The translations under genes and the position numbers were made by a program. Positions 40,185 to 50,769 of a stretch of 64,000 nucleotides of DNA are shown here, in pieces. The DNA lies in the NCBI GenBank assembly GCA_947302655.1, contig CAMYVW010000001.1, forward strand, positions 124,001 through 188,000. Reading direction: 5' to 3'. Position 1 is the stretch's first letter; each line of letters opens with the position of its first letter. The stretch comes from an uncultured Mycoplasmatota bacterium (GTDB taxonomy: Bacteria; Bacillota_I; Bacilli_A; RF39; UBA660). The notes under the pieces are model-generated. The model did no database searches. It saw only the letters and a list, made by a program, of their open reading frames with translations, and was not told the DNA's origin.

Positions 40185-40754
40185 TTGAAAAAGTGTTCAA
40201 AATGTAATTTAGAATTTGATGACTCAGCTGTTTTTTGTAGTACTTGTGGAACTAAACTTAAAAAGGAAAGAAAATCAACAAAAAAAGAAGAGACAAAAGA
40301 AAAAGCTTTTTTTAATAAAATAGGGGATAATATTGAAAAAATATTAGATACAGAAGATACTAGTAAAGACTATAAAGATGAAGAAGTAGATAGTTATAGA
40401 GGATTAGCTGCTTTATCATATATTGGACCACTTGCTTTGATTCCATATTTTAAAGGTAAAGAAAACAAATATGCTTACTATCATGCTGTTCAAGGAATGA
40501 ACTTACTTCTTGTTTGGATTTTATATACAGTATTAGCTATAGCTTTTTATCAAATTAAAGTAACAAAAAGTTGTTCATATTTCTTTGGAAAAGTAATTAG
40601 TAAATGTGTAACAACAACTCCTTGGTGGATTAAACTACCATTTGGAATAGTTGGTTTTGCTTTATTTGTATTAAGTGTTATTGGTATTATATATGCCTTG
40701 TTTGGTAAAGCAAAGAAACTTCCATTAATAGATAAAGTAAATATTATAAAGTAG
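40185..40754 (+). CDS. Zinc-ribbon membrane protein
   Basis: N-terminal CSKCNLEF..CSTCG, C-terminal TMs (DUF4870-like). Confidence 0.7.
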   Translation: MKKCSKCNLEFDDSAVFCSTCGTKLKKERKSTKKEETKEKAFFNKIGDNIEKILDTEDTSKDYKDEEVDSYRGLAALSYIGPLALIPYFKGKENKYAYYHAVQGMNLLLVWILYTVLAIAFYQIKVTKSCSYFFGKVISKCVTTTPWWIKLPFGIVGFALFVLSVIGIIYALFGKAKKLPLIDKVNIIK

Positions 40755-40761
40755 GTTTATT

Positions 40762-41628
40762 ATGAAAATAATAAAAGATTTTAATGAATATAAATTATTA
40801 GATATGGCTGATGGAATGAAACTTGAACTTTGGAATAGTTTCAAGTTGTTAAGGCCAGACCCTCAGATTTTGTGGCCTGATAAAACTAATCCAGATTTAT
40901 GGAATAATATTGATGCTATTTATCATCGAAGTTCATCAGGTGGAGGAAACTGGGAAATTAAAAATCCTAAACTTAATGATAAGTGGGATATTCACTATAA
41001 AGATTTGACATTTAATTTAAAACTAATGGGATTTAAACATACCGGTTTATTTCCAGAGCAGGCATATAACTGGGATTTAATTAGAGAAAAAATTAAAGAA
41101 AGTAAACGAAATAATATTAAAGTTTTAAATTTGTTTGCATATACAGGTGGAGCATCTATAGCGGCACTTAGTGCTGGAGCTAGTGTTGTTCATGTTGATT
41201 CATCAAAAGGAATGGTAGAGTGGGCAAAAACAAATGCATACTCATCAAATCTTGGAGATAAACCAATTAGATATATAGTAGATGATGTTAGAAAATTTGT
41301 TAAAAGAGAAATTAATCGTGGTAATAAATACGATATTATTTTAATGGATCCACCATCATTTGGTAGGGGTAGTAAAAGTGAAGTATGGAATATTGAAAAT
41401 GATCTATATAAACTTGTTAAAATGTGTTCTGAAATTTTAACTGATGATCCACTATTATTTATTATTAATTCTTATACAACTGGTCTATCAAAAACTATTT
41501 TAGAAAGTGTATTAAAATTTACAATTAATAAACCAGGAAAGATATCTAGCGATGAGCTTTGCATTCCAATGGAAAACTCTGATTTAGTTCTTCCTTGTGG
41601 TTCTTATACAAGATGGGAAAAAGAATAA
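40762..41628 (+). CDS. Class I SAM-dependent rRNA methyltransferase
   Basis: VLNLFAYTGGASIAALSAGA, IILMDPPSFGRG. Confidence 0.88.
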   Translation: MKIIKDFNEYKLLDMADGMKLELWNSFKLLRPDPQILWPDKTNPDLWNNIDAIYHRSSSGGGNWEIKNPKLNDKWDIHYKDLTFNLKLMGFKHTGLFPEQAYNWDLIREKIKESKRNNIKVLNLFAYTGGASIAALSAGASVVHVDSSKGMVEWAKTNAYSSNLGDKPIRYIVDDVRKFVKREINRGNKYDIILMDPPSFGRGSKSEVWNIENDLYKLVKMCSEILTDDPLLFIINSYTTGLSKTILESVLKFTINKPGKISSDELCIPMENSDLVLPCGSYTRWEKE

Positions 41629-41674
41629 TATTTCTTTTTCTTTTTTCATATATATAATTATGGAAGGAGAAGTT

Positions 41675-41935
41675 ATGGAAATATTAAAAGTATCATCAAA
41701 ATCAAATCCTAGTAAAGTAGCAGGAGCGATTGCTAATATATTTCGTGAAAAGAAATGTTTAGAAATACAAACTATTGGTGCTGGTTCATTAAATCAAGCC
41801 ATTAAAGCAATAGCTATTGCAAGAGGATTTGTAACTCCAAGTGGAGATGACATTGTTGTTACTCCAGCATTTAGTGATGTAATCATAAATAATGAACAAA
41901 AAACAGCAATAAAACTTATTTTGGAAGCCAAATAA
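41675..41935 (+). CDS. spoVS: Stage V sporulation protein S
   Basis: MEILKVSSKSNPSKVAGAIANIFREKKCLEIQTIGAGSLNQAIKAIAIARG; ATG 41675. Confidence 0.95.
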   Translation: MEILKVSSKSNPSKVAGAIANIFREKKCLEIQTIGAGSLNQAIKAIAIARGFVTPSGDDIVVTPAFSDVIINNEQKTAIKLILEAK

Positions 41936-41961
41936 AAACCTAACATTTTTGTTAGGTTTTT

Positions 41962-42708
41962 TTATAAATAAATTAGTGTTAAAACAACAGCTATAGTTGC
42001 TATAACAAGAAATATTATTGTTAATAAATTTACAAAAGCTCCATTACTAAATATATTAGGATCATATTCAGATGTATCATAGTAACTTGATATATTAGTA
42101 GGTTGTGTTTTAAATGCCGTATTACGAAGAACTCTTGCTGTACCTTTTCCACCACTATTATTTAGTTCTTCTTGATTATTAGATTTAACATACTCAAAAA
42201 ATTTATCATTAACAATTTTATAACCTTCAGTTACAAGTGCTATTCCACTAACTAAATTATTAATCCATGAAGAAATTACTTCAAAGTTTTCTTTTAGTTC
42301 CCACCTTAAATATGGTTTAAACATTTTAAGCGAATTATAATAATCCATAAAACTATTAAGTAAGTCTTTTTCATCATTACCCAATGGATTCATTTTAACA
42401 ATGATATCCATTTTTTCAATATCTTTATTAATGTTTGTTACAGTATAAATTGAATTAACATATTCTCTAATTAAAAAATATAGAGCATGAGTATCAAGTT
42501 GCCAAACAGGTATATCTATAAGTCCAACTCTAAAATATCCTAAATTTACACATTCACCTTTTTGAACACCACATCTACCTGCAAAGAACTTTGTTTCACC
42601 TTCGTAGTATACAATGTTGTTTTCACATCTTAAAGTATTATCATTTGGATGATATTTATACATTAGATTAGTAAAATCAATATCGTTATAAGCAGCTAAT
42701 TGATCCAT
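41962..42708 (-). CDS. Hypothetical protein with C-terminal TM
   Basis: Long ORF; C-terminal hydrophobic tail. Confidence 0.6.
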   Translation of the reverse strand: MDQLAAYNDIDFTNLMYKYHPNDNTLRCENNIVYYEGETKFFAGRCGVQKGECVNLGYFRVGLIDIPVWQLDTHALYFLIREYVNSIYTVTNINKDIEKMDIIVKMNPLGNDEKDLLNSFMDYYNSLKMFKPYLRWELKENFEVISSWINNLVSGIALVTEGYKIVNDKFFEYVKSNNQEELNNSGGKGTARVLRNTAFKTQPTNISSYYDTSEYDPNIFSNGAFVNLLTIIFLVIATIAVVLTLIYL

Positions 42709-42812
42709 TATATACTACCTCCACTATAGATAATTTTATCAGTTTTATTTTTGTTTGCCAATTGTTTTATATATAAGAATGTAGTATTATAGTCAAGTAA
42801 AGGGAAATAAGT

Positions 42813-44105
42813 ATGAAAAAAGATCTTAAAGATTTTATTATAGAATTATCAAAAAAGAAAAAAGAACCCAAATGGATGCTTGATTTTCGCATGCAGTCAT
42901 ATGAAACTTATATAAATCTTCCAGAACCTGATTTTGGACCTAAACTTAATATTAATTATGATGAAATAAATTATTATAAAGATAACAATATTCAAAATAC
43001 TAGTAACTGGAATGATGTTCCCGAAAATATTAAAGATACATTTGATAAACTTGGTGTAATTGATGCGGAATGTAAATATCTGGGTGGTGTCACTAACCAA
43101 TATGAAAGTGAAGTAATTTATCACAGTACAAGTGTAAATAATGATGGCATTATTTTTTGTAGTACAGATGATGCTTTAAAAAATCATGAAGAGTTATTTA
43201 AAAAATATTTTAATTCCCTTGTTAAGTATAACGAAAATAAATTTACAGCTTTAAATGGAGCATTTTGGAGTGGTGGAAGTTTTATTTATATACCTCCATA
43301 TACTAAATTAGATAGACCGCTTCAAAGCTATTTTAGAATTGAAAGTGAAAGTTTAGGCCAATTTGAAAGAACAATTATTATTGTTGATGAGGGAGCAGAG
43401 CTTGAATATATTGAAGGATGTACTGCATTATCTCATGCTAAAGCATCACTTCATGCAGGGGTAGTAGAAATATTTGTTCACCCTAAAGCAAAATGTAGAT
43501 ATTCAACTATTCAAAACTGGAGTAATGATGTTTATAACTTAGTTACAAAAAGAGCCATTGTAGAAGAAAATGGAAAAATGGAATGGGTTGATGGAAATAT
43601 TGGTAGTAAAGTAACAATGAAATACCCATCATGCATTCTAAAAGGGGATAACGCTATAGGAAATTCTATTAGTATTGCATATGCTAAAGAGGGGCAATTT
43701 CTTGATGCTGGAGCAAGAATGATTCATATAGGGAAGAACACAAAAAGTTCCATTATAAGTAAATCAATTGCTAAGAGTGGTGGAGTTGCAAACTATAGAG
43801 GAACCACAAGAATTAATAAATCTGCTACCGGAAGTAAAGCAAATATAAAATGCGATACAATACTTTTAGATAATTTATCTAAAAGCGATACATATCCTAA
43901 AAATATTTTGGATAATAGTTCTAGTACATTAGAGCACGAAGCAACTATTTCTAAGGTAAGTGAAGAAGAACTTTTATATTTAAAACAAAAAGGAATCGAT
44001 GAAGAAAAAGCTAAAAATCTTCTCGTACTTGGATTTGTTGATGATTTTAAAAAAGAGTTACCGATGGAATATGCTGTTGAATTAAATAGATTATTAAAAA
44101 ATTAA
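42813..44105 (+). CDS. sufB: Fe-S cluster assembly protein SufB
   Basis: SGGSFIYIPPYTKLDRPLQSYFRI...CKYRSTIQNWS-like...YRGTTRINKSATGSKANIKCDTILLD. Confidence 0.92.
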   Translation: MKKDLKDFIIELSKKKKEPKWMLDFRMQSYETYINLPEPDFGPKLNINYDEINYYKDNNIQNTSNWNDVPENIKDTFDKLGVIDAECKYLGGVTNQYESEVIYHSTSVNNDGIIFCSTDDALKNHEELFKKYFNSLVKYNENKFTALNGAFWSGGSFIYIPPYTKLDRPLQSYFRIESESLGQFERTIIIVDEGAELEYIEGCTALSHAKASLHAGVVEIFVHPKAKCRYSTIQNWSNDVYNLVTKRAIVEENGKMEWVDGNIGSKVTMKYPSCILKGDNAIGNSISIAYAKEGQFLDAGARMIHIGKNTKSSIISKSIAKSGGVANYRGTTRINKSATGSKANIKCDTILLDNLSKSDTYPKNILDNSSSTLEHEATISKVSEEELLYLKQKGIDEEKAKNLLVLGFVDDFKKELPMEYAVELNRLLKN

Positions 44106-44251
44106 AAAATTGTATAAAAAAAGTCCATAAATTGGACTTTTTTATTAATTTATATAATTTTTGTATTGTTCTTAGTGCAAAAAATCAATTTTTGAAGTTT
44201 GTAAATAACTTTTTATAATGTTATTCTCTGATTTATGAAAGGAGAATTAAT

Positions 44252-44587
44252 ATGTTAAATCAAGTAGTATTAGTTGGTAGACTTACATCTGATCCAGATG
44301 CTGTTGTGTTAGATGGAGGTCACAAAAAATCTGTATTTAATGTGGCAGTTCCAAGAAGTTATAAAAATTCAAATGGGGAGTATGAAACAGATTTTATAAG
44401 GTGTGTGTTATGGGATGCAATAGCAACATCAACAGCAGAGTATTGTAAGAAAGGTGATATTGTTGGTATTAAAGGAAGGATACAAGTATCAGCTTTTGAA
44501 AAAAATGAAAAGAAAGAATACATAACAGAAGTGATAGCTGAAAAAGTAACTTTCTTATCTAATAAGAAGCAAGAAGAAACTAATTAA
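44252..44587 (+). CDS. ssb: Short single-stranded DNA-binding protein, copy 1
   Basis: MLNQVVLVGRLTSDP...; no acidic C-terminal tip. Confidence 0.92.
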   Translation: MLNQVVLVGRLTSDPDAVVLDGGHKKSVFNVAVPRSYKNSNGEYETDFIRCVLWDAIATSTAEYCKKGDIVGIKGRIQVSAFEKNEKKEYITEVIAEKVTFLSNKKQEETN

Positions 44588-44673
44588 ATTGTTTCTTTTT
44601 ATTTATAGAATAATAATATTATTGCTATATACATTATTATATTGTAGAATAAAGAATTACTGGAGATGAACTT

Positions 44674-45861
44674 ATGGAAAAATATTTACTCTTTAACACA
44701 AGAGATGTAAAAACAGTAATAAATTGTCTATTAAAAAATGCTGAAACAACAACATGTGATGATGTTGACAAAGTAATAACTTCATATCTTGGCACAGGAT
44801 ACAATATTAGTGAATCAGACTTTCAAATACCTGAAGAAGAATACGATGAAGAAATTGTTTTACCAGAATATGATTATAAAACTGATAATAAAATGTGCTT
44901 AGAACTATCAAAGATTTTACTTGATCAAATATATGCTGGAAAAGAAAAAATTACATTAACTAAAGAACAAATTGAATCATTATTAATTAATAGAAATAAT
45001 GATACAGTAAATAAGAAAATATTTTATGCATTATGTGATTTAAGAGCAGACATGACTGGTGTTGATTTATCAGGTTTATATATTCACGGACTTGACTTTA
45101 GAGGTTTAAAAAACTTAGTGATAGATTTAGATAAAGTAAAAGAAAAAGATTTTATTAACGTAAACTTTGCTGGAGTTACATTAAAAGGAAGTTTAGATGG
45201 TTGTAAACTTTTTTATACAAGATTTGGTCGAAGCATTAATGATTTAAAGTTAGATCCACAAAAAATAAAACATAAATCTATGAAGTGTACAAATCTAGCA
45301 GATATAACTATTGATGGATCTTTTGATGGTGTAAAAATAGATTATTGTGATTTTACTTATGCTAAAGGTAAAAAAGAAATAAACCCACAGACTGTTTACG
45401 GAAAAACTCTTGAAGGCATAATTCTACATGGTGTAACTTTTGTTGGAGAAAACGGTAGTAAACCATCATTTAAGGGATGCCAAATAAAATATTGTAACTT
45501 CGATGGTATAAAAGGATGTAAAGAAATTAATCTTGAAGAACCTGAATATTATATTGAGGAAGAATACGACGGAAAGAAAATTAAAACTAAGATGGCATAC
45601 TGCAATCTAAGAGGAGTTACGTTAACAGGAAATGTACGTAGATCAGAATTAGAAAACATTGTATATGGATGTTATACTGATTGGATGAGTCATCCAAATA
45701 GATCTGCTACAACAGAACAAGTAAATATGCCTTATAACGGCCCTGTATTTTGTCAATTAGTTTATTTAAACGGAAAATGTATATATGAAAGAAAAGATTT
45801 AGATATAAGAATCAAGATTAAAAGTGGATTTAGTTTCACTAGAAAAAGAACAAGAGAATAA
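44674..45861 (+). CDS. Pentapeptide-repeat-like protein
   Basis: Repeating LxGVTFxG..DGCKxxYxxF modules. Confidence 0.6.
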   Translation: MEKYLLFNTRDVKTVINCLLKNAETTTCDDVDKVITSYLGTGYNISESDFQIPEEEYDEEIVLPEYDYKTDNKMCLELSKILLDQIYAGKEKITLTKEQIESLLINRNNDTVNKKIFYALCDLRADMTGVDLSGLYIHGLDFRGLKNLVIDLDKVKEKDFINVNFAGVTLKGSLDGCKLFYTRFGRSINDLKLDPQKIKHKSMKCTNLADITIDGSFDGVKIDYCDFTYAKGKKEINPQTVYGKTLEGIILHGVTFVGENGSKPSFKGCQIKYCNFDGIKGCKEINLEEPEYYIEEEYDGKKIKTKMAYCNLRGVTLTGNVRRSELENIVYGCYTDWMSHPNRSATTEQVNMPYNGPVFCQLVYLNGKCIYERKDLDIRIKIKSGFSFTRKRTRE

Positions 45862-45969
45862 AATCTTGTTCTTTTTTAATATACATTATAAATTGTAAAG
45901 TAAAAGACAAGAAAATGTAAGCATAAAAACTAGACATGTTATTCTCGGAAATATGAAAGGAGAATTAAT

Positions 45970-46299
45970 ATGTTAAATCAAGTAGTATTAGTTGGAAGAT
46001 TAACTTCCGATCCTGAAGCAGTTAGAATAGAAGGTGGTCATAAAAAATCTGTTTTTAGTGTAGCTGTACCAAGAAGTTTTAAAAATTCAAATGGAGAGTA
46101 TGAAACTGATTTTATAAGATGTGTTCTTTGGGATGCAATAGCAACATCAACAGCAGAATACTGTAAGAAAGGTGATATAGTTGGTATTAAGGGAAGAATA
46201 CAAGTATCATCATTTGAAAAAGATGATAAAAAAGAATATATTACGGAAGTAGTTGCTGAAAAAGTAACTTTTTTGTCAAGTAATAAGCAACAAAGCTAA
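45970..46299 (+). CDS. ssb: Short single-stranded DNA-binding protein, copy 2
   Basis: About 90% identical to copy 1, shares its SD/leader. Confidence 0.92.
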   Translation: MLNQVVLVGRLTSDPEAVRIEGGHKKSVFSVAVPRSFKNSNGEYETDFIRCVLWDAIATSTAEYCKKGDIVGIKGRIQVSSFEKDDKKEYITEVVAEKVTFLSSNKQQS

Positions 46300-46340
46300 A
46301 CGATAAAAAATAGTATGATATAATTAGTTAGGTGATAACA

Positions 46341-46841
46341 ATGGATGAAACTATTAAAAATAGTATCAAAGGTAGATATGATGCTTTTAATGCAACATAC
46401 GAATTAACGGATAAAATGAAGAATGAAGTGGATGAACTTTTTGATAGGATATGTGATTTTGGATCAAAATGCTCTGATGTGATGGATTTTGAAACCAAAT
46501 TTGCTTCAAGTCCACTTAATCAAGAATATATTGACATGTTCACTAAGGTTTCACAAAATTGCAAACCAAAAGAGATTATACATGCTGAAAATAATGTTGA
46601 AACAAAATCAAAAGGACAAGCCATATTAGAAGATATTGAATCTGATGCTAAATACTTAGCCGATGATTTAACCATGCCTGCCAGGAGAAAAGCACGCGAA
46701 GAAATGGATAGTAAACTAAGAGATACGCCTCTTGGAAAGATTGAACAGGCAAATAATACATTTTGGTTATTTAAAAAGATTAAAGGAAAAGTTTCACGTA
46801 ATAAAAGTGATGTAGATAACATCACTAATGAAGATAACTAA
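46341..46841 (+). CDS. Hypothetical protein
   Basis: ORF with SD aggtga before ATG 46341. Confidence 0.55.
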   Translation: MDETIKNSIKGRYDAFNATYELTDKMKNEVDELFDRICDFGSKCSDVMDFETKFASSPLNQEYIDMFTKVSQNCKPKEIIHAENNVETKSKGQAILEDIESDAKYLADDLTMPARRKAREEMDSKLRDTPLGKIEQANNTFWLFKKIKGKVSRNKSDVDNITNEDN

Positions 46842-47029
46842 AACTCATTATAAAAAATATCATCTGGCTTTTTATCAAATACTTTGGCTATTTTTACCGC
46901 AAGGCTATAATAAAGTCTGCGGGTTTTATTTTCTATTTGCCAATAGTACGTTGGTGATATACCCACCATTTTCGAAATTTCAATAATACTAATATTTTTT
47001 TTAATTCTTAATTCTTTCAGTGTTTTCAT
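46838..47029 (-). CDS. Small XRE-family HTH regulator
   Basis: MKTLKELRIKKNISIIEISKMVGISPTYYWQIENKTRR. Confidence 0.85.
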   Translation of the reverse strand: MKTLKELRIKKNISIIEISKMVGISPTYYWQIENKTRRLYYSLAVKIAKVFDKKPDDIFYNEF

Positions 47030-47144
47030 ATTTAAATTATAAATGACCATTACATATAAAATCAATAAAAAATTGACCGAAAGTCTACTTTTCACACTGA
47101 GTAAATTTTTCTTCTTATACTACATTTATAGTGAGGTTAAGAAA

Positions 47145-47501
47145 ATGTTTAAAGGTGACAGATTAAAAAAATTAAGAATAAATAAATGCTTAAATCAACA
47201 ATCACTTGCTGATATGATTGGCGTAAGTAAGTCTTTAATTTCATGTTATGAAAATGGAAAGAGAAAACCTTCATTAGAAAACATAATAAGTTTTATGGAA
47301 ATATTTGGTGTTTCTTCTGATTATTTATTAGGCGCAGACAATTTAATTAAAACTGTAAGTAAAAATGAAACCAAATATAAACCATTAACTAATGAAGAGG
47401 TATTATTTATTGAAGAACTAAGAAAGAATAATTTAGTTTATGAAGTTCTATTTACTGAACCAAAACGTGGTGCAGAATTAATTGTTAAAAAGTTGAGTTA
47501 A
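47145..47501 (+). CDS. XRE-family HTH regulator
   Basis: GDRLKKLRINKCLNQQSLADMIGVSKSLISCYENGKRKPS. Confidence 0.9.
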   Translation: MFKGDRLKKLRINKCLNQQSLADMIGVSKSLISCYENGKRKPSLENIISFMEIFGVSSDYLLGADNLIKTVSKNETKYKPLTNEEVLFIEELRKNNLVYEVLFTEPKRGAELIVKKLS

Positions 47502-47557
47502 TCTCAGCTTTTTTTAATATATTAGAATTAAAATCATAAAATAATAATGGTGAAAGT

Positions 47558-48232
47558 ATGAAAAATATTACAAAAATATTTAGCGTTATTATATTAATGA
47601 TTTTTAGTTTTTATTATACTGAAAAAATAGCTATCTATGCTCAAAATAACACCCCATTAAAAAAAGAAATAATCGTTTTTAAAGAAAATAATCAATCAGC
47701 TTCATTAAACGCAACAATTAATGGTAATGAGATTATTCCAGGAATTAATGGATTAGCGGTGAATGTTGAAAAAAGTTATAATGTTATGAAAACATATAAT
47801 ACTTTTATTGAAAATGAACTTATATATGATGAAATAAAACCAAGCATTTCTGTTTCTGATTATCCAGAAAAAATAATAGTAGCTGGAAACTCATTTAAAA
47901 AAGCTATTTCTATTATAGTTAGTAATAAAAACCAAAATATAAAATATTTAAAACATTATAATATAAATTATACTTACATTTCTGATACAAAATACTGTGT
48001 AATAATTGATGAAAATTCATGTTATTTTTATAAGCAAAGAGTAAAACCATCAATATTTTTAAATAATAGTAATTTTATTAAAAATATAAACGAGATAAAA
48101 ACTGGATCCATAATATATTTAGCAGATGATTTAGATAAAATGTATATTGACGTATTAGTTAAACACATTAAATTTTATAATTTAAATATCTATAACCTTG
48201 ATAACTTATTGAGTGAAAGTAACCATATCTAA
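47558..48232 (+). CDS. Exported protein, possibly degenerate polysaccharide-deacetylase-like
   Basis: Signal/TM N-terminus; VNVEKSYNVMKTY...; low motif support. Confidence 0.45.
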   Translation: MKNITKIFSVIILMIFSFYYTEKIAIYAQNNTPLKKEIIVFKENNQSASLNATINGNEIIPGINGLAVNVEKSYNVMKTYNTFIENELIYDEIKPSISVSDYPEKIIVAGNSFKKAISIIVSNKNQNIKYLKHYNINYTYISDTKYCVIIDENSCYFYKQRVKPSIFLNNSNFIKNINEIKTGSIIYLADDLDKMYIDVLVKHIKFYNLNIYNLDNLLSESNHI

Positions 48233-48311
48233 TTTGCAATTATAATGTTTATTTGATATAATGTACTCACTGAAAAGAGCTTTATATTAATTTTAGAAAA
48301 GGTGATTACAT

Positions 48312-49946
48312 ATGAGTAAAATAAAGATTTTTAGTATGGGTGGATTAGATGAAAATGGTAAAAATCTCTATGTCATCGACGTAGATCAAGATTTATTTAT
48401 TTTTGACTGTGGTCTAAAATATGCATCTGGTAATCTTTTTGGTATTGATTATATAATTCCTGATTTTTCATTTTTAGTTGAAAACAAAAATAGAATCAAA
48501 GGTGTTTTTTTAACTCACAGCCATTATGAAAATTTTGGTGGGGTTTCTGATTTAGTTAGAGAAATACCAGATATAAAAATATACGCTACAAACTTTACAA
48601 AATATAATCTTTTAGAAGATGGCGTTCCAGAAAAAAATATCATAGATGTAAATCCACATAGAAAAATTAATTTTGGAGATAATAGTGTTTTCCCAATATC
48701 TGTTTCACATAGTTGCCCTGATGCCGTAATGTATGTTCTTAATACAAAAGATGGATCAATTTGTTACACCGGAGATTTTATTATAGACCCAACAATGGAA
48801 GGTGCATATGGAATGGATTTAGGAAAAATTGCATATGTAGGTAAGCAAAATGTACTTTGTTTACTTAGTGAATCAGTTTTTTCAGAAAAACCAGGACATA
48901 CATCTCCAAATCATCGCTTAAAATCTTTCTTTAAAGATACATTAACACATTATCCAGATAGATTACTATTTTCTGTTTTCCCAACTCATTTATATACAAT
49001 TCAGGAAATATTTGATAGTGCAATAAATTCACATAGAAAAATTGTTATAATGGGTAAAAAGTTGCAGAATGTTGTTAATTTTGGAATTGAAAACAAATAT
49101 TTAACTGTTGCTGATGGATTGCTAGGAGATTTATCAAATATTGAAGATAGTAATTCAATATTATTAATTAGTGATGATAGAGCATATCCTTTTTCAGCCA
49201 TTACTAAAATAATTAATGGTTATGACAAGTATATAAAACTAAGACCAAATGATTCATTTGTTTTTGCAGAACCAAGATATGATAGTACAGAAAAACAATT
49301 AGTAAAAATTGAAAATGATTTAGCAATGCTTGGATGTAATATTATATCTGTTCCAAAAGATAAAAGTATTTTACACCATGCATCAAGTGAAGACTTAATG
49401 CTTATGATAAGATTATTACAACCTAAATACTATATGCCTGCTGAAGGAGAATATAGATATATGGTTGGTAATGCTAATTTGGCATCATCACTTGGAATAC
49501 CAAACGAAAATATTTTCTTAAAACAAAATGGTGATGTTATTGAAATAGATAATGGAGAATATGTTGATAAGTTTGAACATATTAATATTATGGATGTACT
49601 TATTGATGGTAAAAGTTCAGATGATGTTGGTGAACTTGTAATTAAAGATAGGGAAATGCTAAGTGAAAGTGGAATTGTTCTAATAAGTGCAACTGTTAGT
49701 AAGCAAGATAAAGTTTTATTAGTTGGCCCAGAAATTACAACAAGAGGTTTTATTTATGTAAAAGACTCTGTTGAAATAATTAAAAGGATGAAAGAAATAT
49801 CTCAGGAAGTTATTGAAAGAAATATTTCACCAACTTATGTAGATTATAATAAGATTAAAACTGAAATAAGAGAAGAATTAAGTAAATATCTATATGATGA
49901 AACAGAATGTAAACCAATGATAATTGCTGTAGTTCAAGAAGTATAA
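48312..49946 (+). CDS. rnj: Ribonuclease J
   Basis: GGLDENGKNLYVID, LTHSHYENFGG, YTGDFIIDP, metallo-beta-lactamase/beta-CASP. Confidence 0.93.
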   Translation: MSKIKIFSMGGLDENGKNLYVIDVDQDLFIFDCGLKYASGNLFGIDYIIPDFSFLVENKNRIKGVFLTHSHYENFGGVSDLVREIPDIKIYATNFTKYNLLEDGVPEKNIIDVNPHRKINFGDNSVFPISVSHSCPDAVMYVLNTKDGSICYTGDFIIDPTMEGAYGMDLGKIAYVGKQNVLCLLSESVFSEKPGHTSPNHRLKSFFKDTLTHYPDRLLFSVFPTHLYTIQEIFDSAINSHRKIVIMGKKLQNVVNFGIENKYLTVADGLLGDLSNIEDSNSILLISDDRAYPFSAITKIINGYDKYIKLRPNDSFVFAEPRYDSTEKQLVKIENDLAMLGCNIISVPKDKSILHHASSEDLMLMIRLLQPKYYMPAEGEYRYMVGNANLASSLGIPNENIFLKQNGDVIEIDNGEYVDKFEHINIMDVLIDGKSSDDVGELVIKDREMLSESGIVLISATVSKQDKVLLVGPEITTRGFIYVKDSVEIIKRMKEISQEVIERNISPTYVDYNKIKTEIREELSKYLYDETECKPMIIAVVQEV

Positions 49947-50031
49947 CATATAAACGATTTTTTATCGTTTATATGTTTTTTATTTGATTGTTTTTAAATA
50001 TTACAGGTGCTATAATTTTTATTGATGGGAG

Positions 50032-50748
50032 TTGAAGAAAATGAAATTAATAAATATAAAAAACAATAAACTAAATATCATAAATTACTTAATATTAATT
50101 TTATTTTTAACAACTTCATTTTTTACAATTAAACACTTATTTTTTAATAAAAAAAACAAAAATAATAACGCCATAATAGCACGAAATAATCAATTGATTT
50201 ATGCTAAACCACTTTTATATTTATATCCAAAAAAAGAAGCAAAAATAACAGTAACATTTGCTGATCCTAAAAAATTAAAAGTTACATATCCTGTATACAA
50301 AGATAAATGGAAAGTAACTGCAAAAGCAAATGGTGATTTGGAAGACAAGGATAGAAATTATTATTATGCTTTATATTGGGAAGAAGAGGGCAAAGCAAAT
50401 ATTGACTTTACTAAAGGATACTACGTAACTAAGGATGAAGCACGCACCTTTTTAGAAGATAAGTTAAAATATATAGGTCTTAATGATAAAGAAAGAAATG
50501 AATTTATAATTTACTGGTTACCTGTTCTAGAAGAAAATGATAAATCTGTTATATATTTCGAACTTACCGAAGAAAGAGAAAAGTTTAATAAAATAGAAAT
50601 AAACCCAAAACCAGACTCACTTTTAAGAGTTGCTATGCATGTTAAAAGAGTTGAAAAAAAGCCAAATAATCTAGAAAAACAAAAACTAAGCCACTTTCAC
50701 AGAAAAGGATTTTCTGCAATTGAGTGGGGCGGAGTAGTTCATAATTAA
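50032..50748 (+). CDS. Membrane-anchored hypothetical protein, KPxLYLYP-type domain
   Basis: AKPLLYLYPKKEAKITVTFADPKKLKVTYPVYKDKWKVTAKANGDL. Confidence 0.6.
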   Translation: MKKMKLINIKNNKLNIINYLILILFLTTSFFTIKHLFFNKKNKNNNAIIARNNQLIYAKPLLYLYPKKEAKITVTFADPKKLKVTYPVYKDKWKVTAKANGDLEDKDRNYYYALYWEEEGKANIDFTKGYYVTKDEARTFLEDKLKYIGLNDKERNEFIIYWLPVLEENDKSVIYFELTEEREKFNKIEINPKPDSLLRVAMHVKRVEKKPNNLEKQKLSHFHRKGFSAIEWGGVVHN

Positions 50749-50769
50749 TATAAATATATTAATTATTTA

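Noticed and set aside
50743-50764. AATTAATATA-AA-TATATTAATT as a terminator for the upstream gene
   Set aside because: No GC content and no T-run follows; better treated as possible operator/UP element
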